11,750 nucleotides of DNA from positions 1-11,750 of the forward strand of contig JADFLK010000022.1 of NCBI GenBank assembly GCA_022564455.1, given 5' to 3'. The translations under genes were made by a program, and so were the position numbers. How positions within the stretch are numbered: the stretch's first letter is position 1; every line of letters starts with the position of its first letter. Origin of the DNA: Bacteroidota bacterium (GTDB lineage: Bacteria; Bacteroidota; Rhodothermia; Rhodothermales; Rubricoccaceae). Below the pieces are notes generated by a model. That model saw nothing but the letters and a program-made list of their open reading frames with translations, searched no databases and was not told the origin of the DNA. Positions 1 through 6,915 of this stretch are shown here, one piece after another.

Positions 1-117
1 ATCTGCCGACTCCGCGACAACATGCCACGTCTCAAGACCATTGACGAAAACGCGACAGAGCTCGCGAGGGTATATCAGGACCTGCTACGTAACCCGGGCG
101 GCGGCGGCCAGCGGTGA
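1..117 (+). CDS. Glycosyltransferase (GT4-like), C-terminal end only
   Basis: The frame is open from the first base and stops with TGA at 115-117, giving the last 38 residues of a protein that starts outside the window. The visible part contains LPRLKTIDENATELARVYQDLL read loosely as a basic/acidic amphipathic helix ending in VYQDLL, followed by a glycine-rich tail (PGGGGQR). A helix of the form ENA-x-x-L-x-x-VY-x-x-LL is the usual C-terminus of family 4 (GT-B) glycosyltransferases, which transfer sugars from activated donors at the cytoplasmic face during polysaccharide or glycolipid synthesis. The next gene, also glycosyltransferase-like, starts with a GTG that overlaps this stop, as in a sugar-polymer operon. 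The family call rests on the terminal helix and the neighbour, so it is moderate; the donor and acceptor cannot be told. Confidence 0.55.
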   Translation: MCRLRDNMPRLKTIDENATELARVYQDLLRNPGGGGQR

Positions 118-419
118 AGATCGCGCAAGTTAGTCACGAGTGTTATCCGTTTGGTCTCGGTGGGATCTCGGTCTATACGCATAGTGTTGCCCGGGCGTTA
201 AGCGAGAAGCACGAGGTATACGTTTTCCTTCGGAAAGCCGACAGGAATCGCCCTGAGTATGAAGTAGAGAGATGGGCGGACGGGCGGCTATCGCTGGACA
301 CCGTTGCAAGCGACATCGCCGTAGGTTCGTGCTCCTCCACGGCGCGTGCTTCATCGAGCCACGTACTCAACTGGGCGATGGGTTCTTTGGCAACGCCGGC
401 CTTGTTGAGCGAAGCCTGA
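114..419 (+). pseudogene. Glycosyltransferase family 4, N-terminal fragment joined to foreign sequence
   Basis: The GTG at 114-116 overlaps the previous stop (GTGA). The first ~54 residues read as a GT-B N-terminal domain: a beta strand (MKIAQVSHECYPF), the glycine turn GLGGISVYTH that contacts the nucleotide-sugar in GT4 enzymes, a helix VARALSEKH and the second strand EVYVFLRK. Intact family members have about 350-420 residues. From about position 275 the frame stops resembling a glycosyltransferase and reads the opposite strand of pdxH, ending at 417-419 after 101 codons. The catalytic C-terminal domain, including the donor-binding EX7E region, is absent. The fragment is therefore non-functional as it stands. 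It was probably the second gene of a sugar-polymer operon with the gene at 1-117. Whether the break is biological or an assembly error cannot be decided from this sequence alone. Confidence 0.75.
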
Positions 420-463
420 GTGTACTCCTCACGTAGGTCTGAAATTGAACGGGCCTCAGGCAT
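173..463 (-). pseudogene. pdxH: Pyridoxamine 5'-phosphate oxidase (PdxH), N-terminal fragment
   Basis: Starting at the ATG at 463-461, the first 63 residues match the start of PdxH: a short lead, ISDLREEYTQASL (family pattern LRREY), then EPIAQLSTWLDEA (PxxLFxxWLxxA), then EPTAMSLATV and SRPSA. PdxH is the FMN-dependent oxidase that turns pyridoxine or pyridoxamine 5'-phosphate into PLP and usually has about 210-230 residues. The match ends at about position 275, just where the family's R-x-V-L-L-K stretch, part of FMN binding, should begin. Beyond that the frame continues as the antisense of the glycosyltransferase fragment and stops at 175-173. The FMN- and substrate-binding body of the enzyme is therefore missing. 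A TTG at 499 would add 12 residues, but the ATG fits the family start better. The gene is co-directional with the kinase upstream, separated by 62 bases. Confidence 0.8.
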
Positions 464-512
464 GGAAGTGGGTTTTGATCCTCGGCTGAGACGCTTCAAC
501 CACGCGCCGGTT

Positions 513-524
513 CAGCCCGGGCTG
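513..524. repeat. 12-bp perfect palindrome after the kinase stop
   Basis: CAGCCCGGGCTG is its own reverse complement. It lies one base past the TAG stop (528-526) of the minus-strand hybrid kinase, in the 62-base spacer before the pdxH fragment. As RNA it would form only a 4-bp stem with a 4-base loop, and no T tract follows on either strand, so it is not a convincing intrinsic terminator. It may be chance. Confidence 0.3.
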
Positions 525-525
525 C

Positions 526-3309
526 CTACGCTACCGACTCTGGTGGAGTCGAGTGCTCATCTGTTGCCCCCTCCTCAAGAGCCGGCCCCGCAGGCTTGCG
601 GGTTTTGGAACGCGGTCCTGGTATGATCATGTGCATGCCATCTTCTGCAGCGGGCCGCTCGTGCGTGTTGCTCTCACCTTCAATCAATTCACCCAAAAGC
701 GCCAATACCTGTTGTTTGGTAAAGGGTTTGGACAAATAGCCATCGAACCCTGCGCTCAGGAACCGCTCGTGATCGCCTGGCAACGCATACGCGGTGAACG
801 CGACGATGGGAACCTGTGCATAGCCCTCGAGATGACGAAAGCGGTGCATTACATCCTCACCCGATACCTCGGCACCGAGATTGATATCCATCAGGACGGC
901 ATCGTAGCGGACGTCAGAGGCGGCTGCAACAGCGTCCTCCGCTGTACCGGCCGCATGCGTCTCGTACTCGGCTTCCAGCATGCGCTCCATAAGGAATCGC
1001 GTGGTTTCATTGTCGTCTACAACCAGGACACTACGGCCTTTGCTCTGCTCCGATTTCGATAATATCTCGTGTTGCTCCGGTGCGATATCGGGACGTGACG
1101 ATGATTGTACGGTGCGGGGAAAGCGAACCTCAAACACTGAACCGACACCCTTTGTGCTTTCAACGGAGATGGTGCCATTCATCCGTTTCACAAGTTGATA
1201 GGTGATAGTGAGGCCAAGTCCGGACCCCTCGTGACTTCGCCCGATCCCCGTTGATTCTTGCTCGAATTCGTTAAACAGGCGTGGCAAAAATTCTGCATCG
1301 ATACCTACACCGGTATCGCGGACACGAAGCACAATCGACGATGGGCTCGCGTCCATTTCGACTGTTACACTGCCTTCCTCCGTGAATTTGATGGCATTGC
1401 CGACGAGGTTGGTCAGCACACGGTTCAGGGCGCCTACATCGAGGTTTGCTTTGGCCTCGGGGTCTGATATCGCCTCCTGAAGCAGGATGTTTCGATCCCC
1501 CGCCATGGGTTGCATAAGATGGACGATCTGATGGACGGCCTCGGCAACCAGTACTGGCTCCATGGTCAATTCCATGCCTCCCGATTCGAGGCGAGCCAGG
1601 TCGAGGACGGAGTTCAGCGTTTCCATCAGGCGGCGGCCGCTCTTCTCGATGAGCGTCACGAACTCCCGGTGCTCGGGATCGGTTATTTCCTCAGCGAGAA
1701 TGCTGGAAAAGCCGAGAATACCCGTTAGCGGCGTACGGATTTCGTGGCTCATGTTTGCCAGGAAGTTGCTCTTCAGGCGCGCAGCCTCCTCGGCCTGTTC
1801 CTTGGCAGCCACGAGCACGGCCTCGGCGCGCTTACGCTCCGTGATGTCGCGTGAATTGAGCACAATACCCCCCACGTTTACATCGTGCAGCAGGTTGGCG
1901 CCGACCGATTCGATGTACACATAGTGGCCTTTCGCGTGGCGCATTCGGAACTCTACGCTTCCATGCACGCCGCTTTTCCTGACAATCTTTTTCAGCAACA
2001 CGCCCATTCTCCGACGATCCTCAGGGTGGATGCGCTCGAAGGGATTTTGCCCCATCATTTCGTCCGACGAATAGCCCAGAAGGTGCTCGATTGAGGGACT
2101 GAGGTATGTGATGGTCCCAAATCCGTCGAGCACCGTGATGATATCGGACGAATGCTGCACCAATGAACGGAAGCGTTCTTCGCTCTTCCGGAGGGCCTGC
2201 TGCACACGACGCTGGGCCGTTACGTCCTCAACGGTGCCCTCGTAGAAAAGCGGCTTTCCTTCCTTGCTCAATACCATACGGGCGTTCTCCCGTACGTGCA
2301 GATGCCGGCCATCCTTTCGCTTCCATACCGTAGAAAACTGACGGACCTCACCCACCGTTTCAATGAGCTCCTGGAAGTGCTTTCGTTGCTCGGGGTAGGC
2401 GTAAATATCGGTCTCGGGGGCCAGTGCCTTCACCTCCTTTTCCGATTCGAACCCCAAGAGTGAAACCATTGCCCGGTTGGCCATAAGGATCTTTCCTTCC
2501 GGCGTGCTCCGATACACGCCCTCCGGGACGTTATCGAACAATGTCTGGTATCGCTCTTCGCTACTCGCCAGCGCCGATTTGAAACTTGAAATCCGCCCGT
2601 TCAGGGCCGTCAACTCACGCAATGTGTGCCCCTCATAGAACCAACCCCACATCAGCGCAAGCAATGAGGCAGTCGAAACAGTGAGGAGCGCCGCTTGATC
2701 GAGTTCTTGTAATGTAGAAAGGTGAGGGAACTGATGACCTGTAACGGTTAGCGCGTACAGGGTGCCAATGCCAATCAGGTTGATGAATGCACTGACAAGG
2801 GAGAGGCGCGGCCCGACCGAAAGGGCCGCTGCCAACGGAACGAGCCCGGTCCAGTACAGAATGGGATCGTGCAAGCCCGCATCGGCGAACGCCTGGAAGA
2901 ACACAACGAAAGAAAGAACACCACAAATCACAGACCCTGGCCAAACATGCGAACGCGATACCTTCAGTACGGCAACGCATCCTATGATGACAATTCCGCA
3001 GATGGCGGCGACAATAGCCTGTGAAATCAATCCACTCGACCATAGTTGCTGCACAAGCAATCCATTAAACGGCAATAGCAGCAATGCAATAATCACCGTA
3101 AACTGCGCTCGGCGGCGGCGATCCAGGCCTCCCTGCAGAAGATGCCGAGAGAGGAACCCGTCAACGAAACGGCGGAAGAAGCGCACAGAGCGATTTCCGG
3201 TTACGTCTTCTTCTGGTTGGATCGCAGCAAGCAACGCTTCGTCATCAAGCAGACGGCCGGACTCAGCCGCTTCAAGAAGCTCAGATTCAAGAAGTGATTT
3301 CTCGGACAA
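526..3309 (-). CDS. Membrane hybrid sensor histidine kinase with two PAS domains and a receiver
   Basis: This 927-residue protein senses a signal, autophosphorylates and passes phosphate to its own receiver. Order of parts: cytoplasmic lead (1-67); six hydrophobic segments at roughly 70-90, 94-115, 124-141, 150-166, 170-190 and 205-223; PAS 1 (about 250-368, ending in EDVTAQRR); PAS 2 (about 376-494, ending in SRDITERKRAE); coiled linker; HisKA with SHEIRTP and phospho-acceptor H522; HATPase with N box (N634, N638), G1 box DTGVGI (665-670) and G2 box HEGSGLGL (693-700); receiver with acidic pair D765/D766, phospho-acceptor D808, T839 and K861; then a Pro/Glu-rich tail of about 50 residues. 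The six-helix N-terminus is not a sensor family I can name. The start is a TTG at 3309; no ATG or GTG lies upstream in frame and the next in-frame ATG is past most of the membrane segments, so TTG is needed to keep the membrane part. The output partner is unknown: the receiver has no DNA-binding domain and no Hpt domain is present, so onward phosphotransfer to another protein or internal control are both possible. Confidence 0.95.
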   Translation of the reverse strand: MSEKSLLESELLEAAESGRLLDDEALLAAIQPEEDVTGNRSVRFFRRFVDGFLSRHLLQGGLDRRRRAQFTVIIALLLLPFNGLLVQQLWSSGLISQAIVAAICGIVIIGCVAVLKVSRSHVWPGSVICGVLSFVVFFQAFADAGLHDPILYWTGLVPLAAALSVGPRLSLVSAFINLIGIGTLYALTVTGHQFPHLSTLQELDQAALLTVSTASLLALMWGWFYEGHTLRELTALNGRISSFKSALASSEERYQTLFDNVPEGVYRSTPEGKILMANRAMVSLLGFESEKEVKALAPETDIYAYPEQRKHFQELIETVGEVRQFSTVWKRKDGRHLHVRENARMVLSKEGKPLFYEGTVEDVTAQRRVQQALRKSEERFRSLVQHSSDIITVLDGFGTITYLSPSIEHLLGYSSDEMMGQNPFERIHPEDRRRMGVLLKKIVRKSGVHGSVEFRMRHAKGHYVYIESVGANLLHDVNVGGIVLNSRDITERKRAEAVLVAAKEQAEEAARLKSNFLANMSHEIRTPLTGILGFSSILAEEITDPEHREFVTLIEKSGRRLMETLNSVLDLARLESGGMELTMEPVLVAEAVHQIVHLMQPMAGDRNILLQEAISDPEAKANLDVGALNRVLTNLVGNAIKFTEEGSVTVEMDASPSSIVLRVRDTGVGIDAEFLPRLFNEFEQESTGIGRSHEGSGLGLTITYQLVKRMNGTISVESTKGVGSVFEVRFPRTVQSSSRPDIAPEQHEILSKSEQSKGRSVLVVDDNETTRFLMERMLEAEYETHAAGTAEDAVAAASDVRYDAVLMDINLGAEVSGEDVMHRFRHLEGYAQVPIVAFTAYALPGDHERFLSAGFDGYLSKPFTKQQVLALLGELIEGESNTHERPAAEDGMHMIIPGPRSKTRKPAGPALEEGATDEHSTPPESVA

Positions 3310-3534
3310 ACCAAACGGGTAGCTGATGGGAGCAAGTGGCGGAGACGCACAATTCTGCCCCGAGGAGGGCGAATTCGTAACGCGGGGTTGGTGGCGGATG
3401 TGGCTTCAGGGTTCTGACGCCCTATTCCATCACCTATCCCATTGTGTGCATATGCCATTCCATTTACGAGGGCTGTTGAGCTTTGGCCGTATGGCTTCGG
3501 CGCTGAGATCCAAGCGTATTCAATAGGGCTTCGA

Positions 3535-3565
3535 TTGAAGCGAAACCGGCCAAACCGTAGTTTTG
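3535..3565 (+). promoter_or_regulatory. Putative Bacteroidota-type promoter for the proline dehydrogenase
   Basis: TTG at 3535-3537 is followed after 20 bases by TAGTTTTG at 3558-3565, an exact match to the Bacteroidota -7 element TAnnTTTG, at a spacing allowed for the TTG/-33 element. Transcription would begin around 3570-3575, leaving a leader of some 35 bases before the ATG at 3608. The -7 box lies in the loop and right arm of the inverted repeat at 3540-3576, so a protein bound there could block transcription. I found no other TAnnTTTG match in the upstream regions of the other genes in this window. Single-site promoter matches are weak evidence. Confidence 0.4.
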
Positions 3566-3576
3566 GCTGGCTTCGC
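3540..3576. repeat. Imperfect 37-bp inverted repeat upstream of proline dehydrogenase
   Basis: The left arm 3540-3554 and right arm 3562-3576 pair as 5 bp (GCGAA/TTCGC), one A/C mismatch, then 9 bp (CCGGCCAAA/TTTGGCTGG, with one G-T wobble), around the 7-base loop CCGTAGT. It sits 31 bases before the ATG at 3608, in the 298-base divergent gap between the hybrid kinase and the proline dehydrogenase. The heptamer GGCTTCG also occurs nearby at about 3493 and 3528 and again in the right arm. The dyad could be an operator for a dimeric regulator or an RNA hairpin. With no T tract behind it, it does not look like an intrinsic terminator. The rest of the 3310-3607 gap shows nothing else I can name. 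Confidence 0.6.
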
Positions 3577-3607
3577 GGAGTAGCGCGCGGCCTCTGCCAC
3601 TTTGTGT

Positions 3608-4465
3608 ATGAAGCTGCCCTTCGTTCTTGCCCGTCGGTTTGTAGCCGGCGAGACGCTCGACAAAACCCTCCCTGTCGTCGATCGTCTCCTCGCCGATGGC
3701 TTGTTCGTTTCGCTCGACCTGCTGGGCGAGCACGTGGACGACCGACAGGCGGCCGAGGCCTACACGCACGACTACGTTGATCTCGTACAGCGCCTCGCCC
3801 ACCGCCGCGGTGGCGGCGACGCAAATATCTCGATCAAGCTCTCCATGATCGGTCAGGTGATCGATCACGACTTTTGCGTTGCCAACCTCAAGCGGCTCCT
3901 CACCGTCGCGCGGCAAACGCATACGTTTGTACGGCTCGACATGGAGGACGGTGACCTCACGCAATCAACCATCAACATTCTTGAGGAAGTTCACCCCGAC
4001 TTTGGTAATTATGTGGGTGTTGTCCTTCAGGCCTACCTCAAGCGAACCGAGCGCGACGTAGAACGGATGTGCGAGCTAAAAGCGCGCGTCCGCCTTTGCA
4101 AAGGGGCTTACCGCGAACCGCCCGAATTGGCCCATCAGGACATGGTTACGATTCGCGAACAATTCCGCCAATACATGCGGATGCTGCTGCTCCACGCGCG
4201 CTATCCCGCCATTGCAACGCACGACGACGAACTGATCAATGCCACCAAAGCCTTCGCCACCGAAGCGGCCATCGACCCCAACGACTTCGAGTTCCAGATG
4301 CTGTACGGCATCCGCGCCGAAACCCAACGGAACCTCGTAGCCGAGGGCTACAACATGCGTGTCTACGTTCCCTACGGTACCCAGTGGCTTCCCTACTTCT
4401 CCCGCCGCCTCCGCGAGCGCAAGGAGAACGTGGGCTTCCTCGTGAAGAACCTCCTCCGCAAATGA
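3608..4465 (+). CDS. Proline dehydrogenase, monofunctional (FAD-dependent)
   Basis: It oxidises L-proline to delta-1-pyrroline-5-carboxylate with FAD, passing electrons to the quinone pool: the first step of proline breakdown. The 285 residues carry the PRODH barrel signatures in order: RRFVAGET (9-16), SIKLS (75-79), VRLDMED (108-114), LQAYLKR (140-146), RLCKGAY (162-168), ATHD (203-206), FEFQMLYG (227-234), RVYVPYG (251-257) and the C-terminal RRLRERKEN (266-274), whose paired arginines hold the substrate carboxylate. There is no fused P5C dehydrogenase, and no separate one in the window. The ATG at 3608 is preferred over a TTG two codons earlier; a stop at 3581-3583 blocks further extension. 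The N-terminus is about 15-30 residues shorter than many monofunctional relatives, which usually have extra helices before RRFVAGE. The stop codon overlaps the start of the M23 gene (ATGA), so the two are probably co-transcribed and translationally coupled. Confidence 0.95.
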   Translation: MKLPFVLARRFVAGETLDKTLPVVDRLLADGLFVSLDLLGEHVDDRQAAEAYTHDYVDLVQRLAHRRGGGDANISIKLSMIGQVIDHDFCVANLKRLLTVARQTHTFVRLDMEDGDLTQSTINILEEVHPDFGNYVGVVLQAYLKRTERDVERMCELKARVRLCKGAYREPPELAHQDMVTIREQFRQYMRMLLLHARYPAIATHDDELINATKAFATEAAIDPNDFEFQMLYGIRAETQRNLVAEGYNMRVYVPYGTQWLPYFSRRLRERKENVGFLVKNLLRK

Positions 4466-5208
4466 CCTCCTTCATGACGTCGAACCGTTTGCGCGTTGTT
4501 TTAGCACTGGCCGTATGCCTACCCGCATTCGTGGGCGTGGCTGCGCTGTCGAGCGCCGAGCCTGCCTCTTCCGAGCCGCGATTCGAGCTTCCCGTGTATC
4601 TCGTGGCCCAGACCGACACAATTCCCTCTGTCGGCGTGCTCGACCCTAAGATCAGTGGCATATCCGCCGAGGCGATGGAAGCAGCGGGGGTACCTGTAGA
4701 TATTCCTATTGAGCCTGTTGAACTGGCGTTCTCGCTGAACCGGTTGATGGTGCCTGTTGCCGGTTTCGAGCCCGAGGATCTTGACGATTCCTTCTATGCG
4801 CGCCGCTCCGGCGGGCGGACACACCAGGCCATCGATATTGCGGCGGATCGGGGAACGCCCGTCGTAGCAGTCTCAGATGGTTCGATCATCAGGAAGCACA
4901 CAAACCGCCTCGGAGGCAACGTGCTCTACGCCCAGAGCCCGGACGGCCGGTACGCCTTCTACTATGCCCACCTCGACGACTACGCCCCGGGCATCGAAGT
5001 GGGACGAACCATCTTTCAGGGGGACACGTTGGGTTACGTGGGCAATTCCGGCAATGCGCGCTACACCGTGGCCCACTTGCACTTCCAGGTGATCGAGACC
5101 GGTGGCCGCCGGCCGGGGCAGCTCTACCGTGGCCGCAAGCTCAATCCGTACCGGCTATTTCGGAATAGCAATCTCTACCGTACACGAACAGGACTTGCGC
5201 GAGGATAG
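4462..5208 (+). CDS. Secreted M23-family (LytM/Gly-Gly endopeptidase-like) metallopeptidase
   Basis: A 248-residue exported protein likely to cut peptide cross-links in peptidoglycan. The N-terminus has an arginine and a hydrophobic stretch (about 11-30, RVVLALAVCLPAFVGVAAL), a probable signal peptide. A low-complexity linker follows, then a C-terminal M23 domain (about 95-235) with all the zinc and catalytic positions: H121 and D125 in HQAID (HxxxD), H170 in YYAHLD, and H205/H207 in HLH. Glycines in GDTLGYVGNSG fit the family core. With the active-site histidines intact it should be catalytically competent rather than a degenerate LytM factor. ATG 4462 overlaps the proline dehydrogenase stop; an alternative ATG four codons later would also keep the signal peptide. 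The longer open frame that begins at 4069 is antisense-free but overlaps proline dehydrogenase and is not the real start. Its stop lies 7 bases from the stop of the convergent BON-LysM gene. Confidence 0.92.
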   Translation: MTSFMTSNRLRVVLALAVCLPAFVGVAALSSAEPASSEPRFELPVYLVAQTDTIPSVGVLDPKISGISAEAMEAAGVPVDIPIEPVELAFSLNRLMVPVAGFEPEDLDDSFYARRSGGRTHQAIDIAADRGTPVVAVSDGSIIRKHTNRLGGNVLYAQSPDGRYAFYYAHLDDYAPGIEVGRTIFQGDTLGYVGNSGNARYTVAHLHFQVIETGGRRPGQLYRGRKLNPYRLFRNSNLYRTRTGLARG

Positions 5209-5215
5209 GTGGACA

Positions 5216-5782
5216 TCATTTAACCCGCAATCTCTGCCCAACACGCAAAGTAGTTGAACGCAGGTTGTTCAGTCGGCTGATAGCGCTAATCGTGGTCTCA
5301 TGGCGCCGCGCGATGCCGTAGAGCGTGTCGCCCCGGCGTACGGTGTAGTAGCGCGGCCCTGCTTCGGCAGGCTCCTGATCCGGCGCATCCAACTCCTCTC
5401 GCTGTTCCTGAGCAACCTCCGTTCCCTCCCCCTGGCGAAGCACGACGGGATCTTCAAGAGGTTCATTGGGCTGTCCTTCCAGCCGCAACGTACTGCGCAC
5501 AATGCGTACATCCGGCAGGCTGGCGACATAACTAACCACGCGGTCGCGGGCGCCGAGCGTGGGTACGAGACCCGAAAGAACCACCACGCCGTCGGCGGCC
5601 TCCACCGTCACGTCGTAGGCGCGCATCTCGGCGTGTGCGGCCAGCGCAAGGCGCACGGCGGTTTCGCGCCGTAGATCCTCAAGACGATCGGCCAATGAGA
5701 TCTGCGCGCACACCGGCGCACCACATACCGACACAGCACAGAGCAGAACGAAAAGCGAAAGGGAGGCGAACCGCAATGTCAT
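5216..5782 (-). CDS. Exported BON-LysM domain protein
   Basis: This 188-residue protein begins with a signal peptide (hydrophobic 7-22, likely cleavage after VCA at residue 26). A BON domain follows at about 33-103 (helix AVRLALAAH, strand DVTVEAADGVVVLSG, helix ARDRVVSYVASL, strand VRIVRSTLRL). Next is an acidic linker rich in Glu/Gln/Pro (104-144) and a C-terminal LysM domain at 145-188 (YYTVRRGDTLYGIARRH ... LNNL ... LRVGQRLRV). LysM binds N-acetylglucosamine polymers such as peptidoglycan; BON domains are thought to bind membranes or lipids. The protein probably sits in the periplasm, tying the cell wall to a membrane, in the manner of other BON-LysM proteins; no enzymatic part is visible. 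The start ATG at 5782 lies 35 bases after the trxB stop on the same strand, so it may be the last gene of a trxA-trxB transcript. Its role relative to thioredoxin is unknown. Confidence 0.9.
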   Translation of the reverse strand: MTLRFASLSLFVLLCAVSVCGAPVCAQISLADRLEDLRRETAVRLALAAHAEMRAYDVTVEAADGVVVLSGLVPTLGARDRVVSYVASLPDVRIVRSTLRLEGQPNEPLEDPVVLRQGEGTEVAQEQREELDAPDQEPAEAGPRYYTVRRGDTLYGIARRHETTISAISRLNNLRSTTLRVGQRLRVK

Positions 5783-5817
5783 CGGAGAGAAAAGGCTTGC
5801 ACGCCAGGCAAACCAAT

Positions 5818-6828
5818 TTACACCCTCTCCGGCTCCACCTGCTTCCCCGCTTCCTGCTCCGCCATCCAGCGCTCGGCGTCGATGGCAGCCATGCAGCCCG
5901 TACCTGCTGCGGTTACGGCTTGCCGGTACACATGGTCCTGGGCGTCGCCGGAGGCAAACACGCCCGGTACGTTAGTGTGCGTCGAGTCCGGCCTGGTTTG
6001 GATGTAGCCGGTCTCGTCCATATCCAGCCAGCCACCGAAGATATCCGTGTTCGGCTTATGCCCGATGGCCACGAAAAAGCCCTTCACCGGCAGCGTGCGC
6101 TCCTCACCCGTCGTCAGGTTCTGGATGACCAGACCGTCAACCTCCTTGTCGCCGAGCACGTCGTTGACCACGGTGTCCCAGATGAACTCGATCTTGTCGT
6201 TCGCGAAGGCCCGCTCCTGCATGATCTTGGAGGCGCGCAGGGTGTCGCGCCGGTGGATGAGGTAGACCTTCGTGACAAACCGCGTGAGGAAGAGCGCTTC
6301 CTCCATGGCAGTATCGCCGCCGCCCGCGACGGCCACATCTTCGCCCCGGAAGAACGCGCCGTCGCACGTAGCGCACGCAGATACGCCGTGGCCCAGCAGC
6401 CGCGCCTCGTTTTCGAGGCCGAGGTACTTCGCCGACGCCCCCGTGGAAATGATTACGGTGTCTGCGAGAACGGGCGTCGTCGCATCCACAACCAATCGGA
6501 AGGGCCGCTCGGAGAAATCGACCGCCGTGACGGTGCCAAAGCGCAGATCCGCGCCAAAGTGCGCCGCTTGAGCGTCGAACTTCTGCATAAGCTCTGGGCC
6601 CATGATTCCGTCCGGAAAGCCAGGGTAGTTCTCTACATCCGTCGTCGTTATCAACTGCCCGCCCGGCTCCACGCCCTGGACGACGAGCGGCTCCAGATTG
6701 GCGCGTGCCGAATACAAGGCAGCCGTGAGGCCAGCTGGGCCGGTTCCGATAATGACGACGCTGCGGCGCTCGGCCCCATCAAAATCGATGCCCTCGAAAG
6801 CAGACAGGTCAGGCATTTCGTTGTCCAT
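5818..6828 (-). CDS. trxB: Thioredoxin-disulfide reductase (TrxB)
   Basis: It uses NADPH and FAD to reduce oxidised thioredoxin in the cytoplasm. The 336 residues show the low-molecular-weight TrxB layout: FAD-binding GTGPAG (28-33), [16 protein letters not shown] (56-71), redox pair CATC (C152, C155), NADPH-binding GGGDTA (169-174) with HRRDTLR (192-198), whose arginines mark NADPH preference, and the closing FAD motif GVFASGDA (289-296) followed by [12 protein letters not shown]. All key residues are present. The N-terminus carries about 20 residues (rich in Asp and Glu) before the first strand, longer than in the E. coli enzyme; starting at the Met at residue 5 would not change this much. 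It lies 87 bases downstream of trxA on the same strand, so the enzyme and its substrate are encoded together. The spacer has a hairpin that may set the trxA:trxB ratio. Confidence 0.97.
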   Translation of the reverse strand: MDNEMPDLSAFEGIDFDGAERRSVVIIGTGPAGLTAALYSARANLEPLVVQGVEPGGQLITTTDVENYPGFPDGIMGPELMQKFDAQAAHFGADLRFGTVTAVDFSERPFRLVVDATTPVLADTVIISTGASAKYLGLENEARLLGHGVSACATCDGAFFRGEDVAVAGGGDTAMEEALFLTRFVTKVYLIHRRDTLRASKIMQERAFANDKIEFIWDTVVNDVLGDKEVDGLVIQNLTTGEERTLPVKGFFVAIGHKPNTDIFGGWLDMDETGYIQTRPDSTHTNVPGVFASGDAQDHVYRQAVTAAGTGCMAAIDAERWMAEQEAGKQVEPERV

Positions 6829-6900
6829 CTATTTATTGCGTGCAAAAAGAGGGGTACCAATACGAAAGAAGGATGGCCACACGACCATCCCTCTTCTCAT
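6829..6900 (-). CDS. Possible 23-codon small ORF abutting trxB
   Basis: In the trxA-trxB spacer an ATG at 6900-6898 opens a frame of 23 codons whose TAG (6831-6829) is directly followed by the trxB ATG. The peptide would be basic and hydrophobic (it begins MRRGMVVWPSFFRIG). The ORF spans the two alternative hairpins described at 6847-6895, a layout seen in leader peptides and in translational coupling. No Shine-Dalgarno sequence is visible, and an ORF this short arises easily by chance. This is a weak candidate with no recognised family. Confidence 0.18.
   Translation of the reverse strand: MRRGMVVWPSFFRIGTPLFARNK
6847..6895 (-). terminator. Hairpin in the trxA-trxB spacer, terminator or attenuator candidate
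   Basis: On the minus-strand transcript, AAGAGGGATGG (6895-6885) can pair with CCATCCTTCTT (6876-6866), giving 6 bp plus 4 bp with one mismatch around an 8-base loop. The same AAGAGGG can instead pair with CCCTCTT (6853-6847), which is followed by further T residues. The two structures exclude each other. The second resembles a terminator stem with a T tract, though with a long loop of about 35 bases. Either could reduce read-through from trxA into trxB. The evidence is base pairing judged by eye only. Confidence 0.35.
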
Positions 6901-6915
6901 AATAAAGCTGGGCTT

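Noticed and set aside
420..1062. Plus-strand open frames at 420-626 and 553-1062
   Set aside because: They are antisense to the pdxH fragment and to the receiver domain of the hybrid kinase, whose motifs are clear on the minus strand.
3464..3964. 166-codon minus-strand open frame overlapping the start of proline dehydrogenase
   Set aside because: Most of it is antisense to conserved proline dehydrogenase codons; no domain is seen.
4069..4461. Upstream extension of the M23 peptidase frame to 4069
   Set aside because: This stretch overlaps conserved proline dehydrogenase coding sequence in another frame and reads as Arg/Pro-rich low-complexity protein. The ATG at 4462 gives a good signal peptide.
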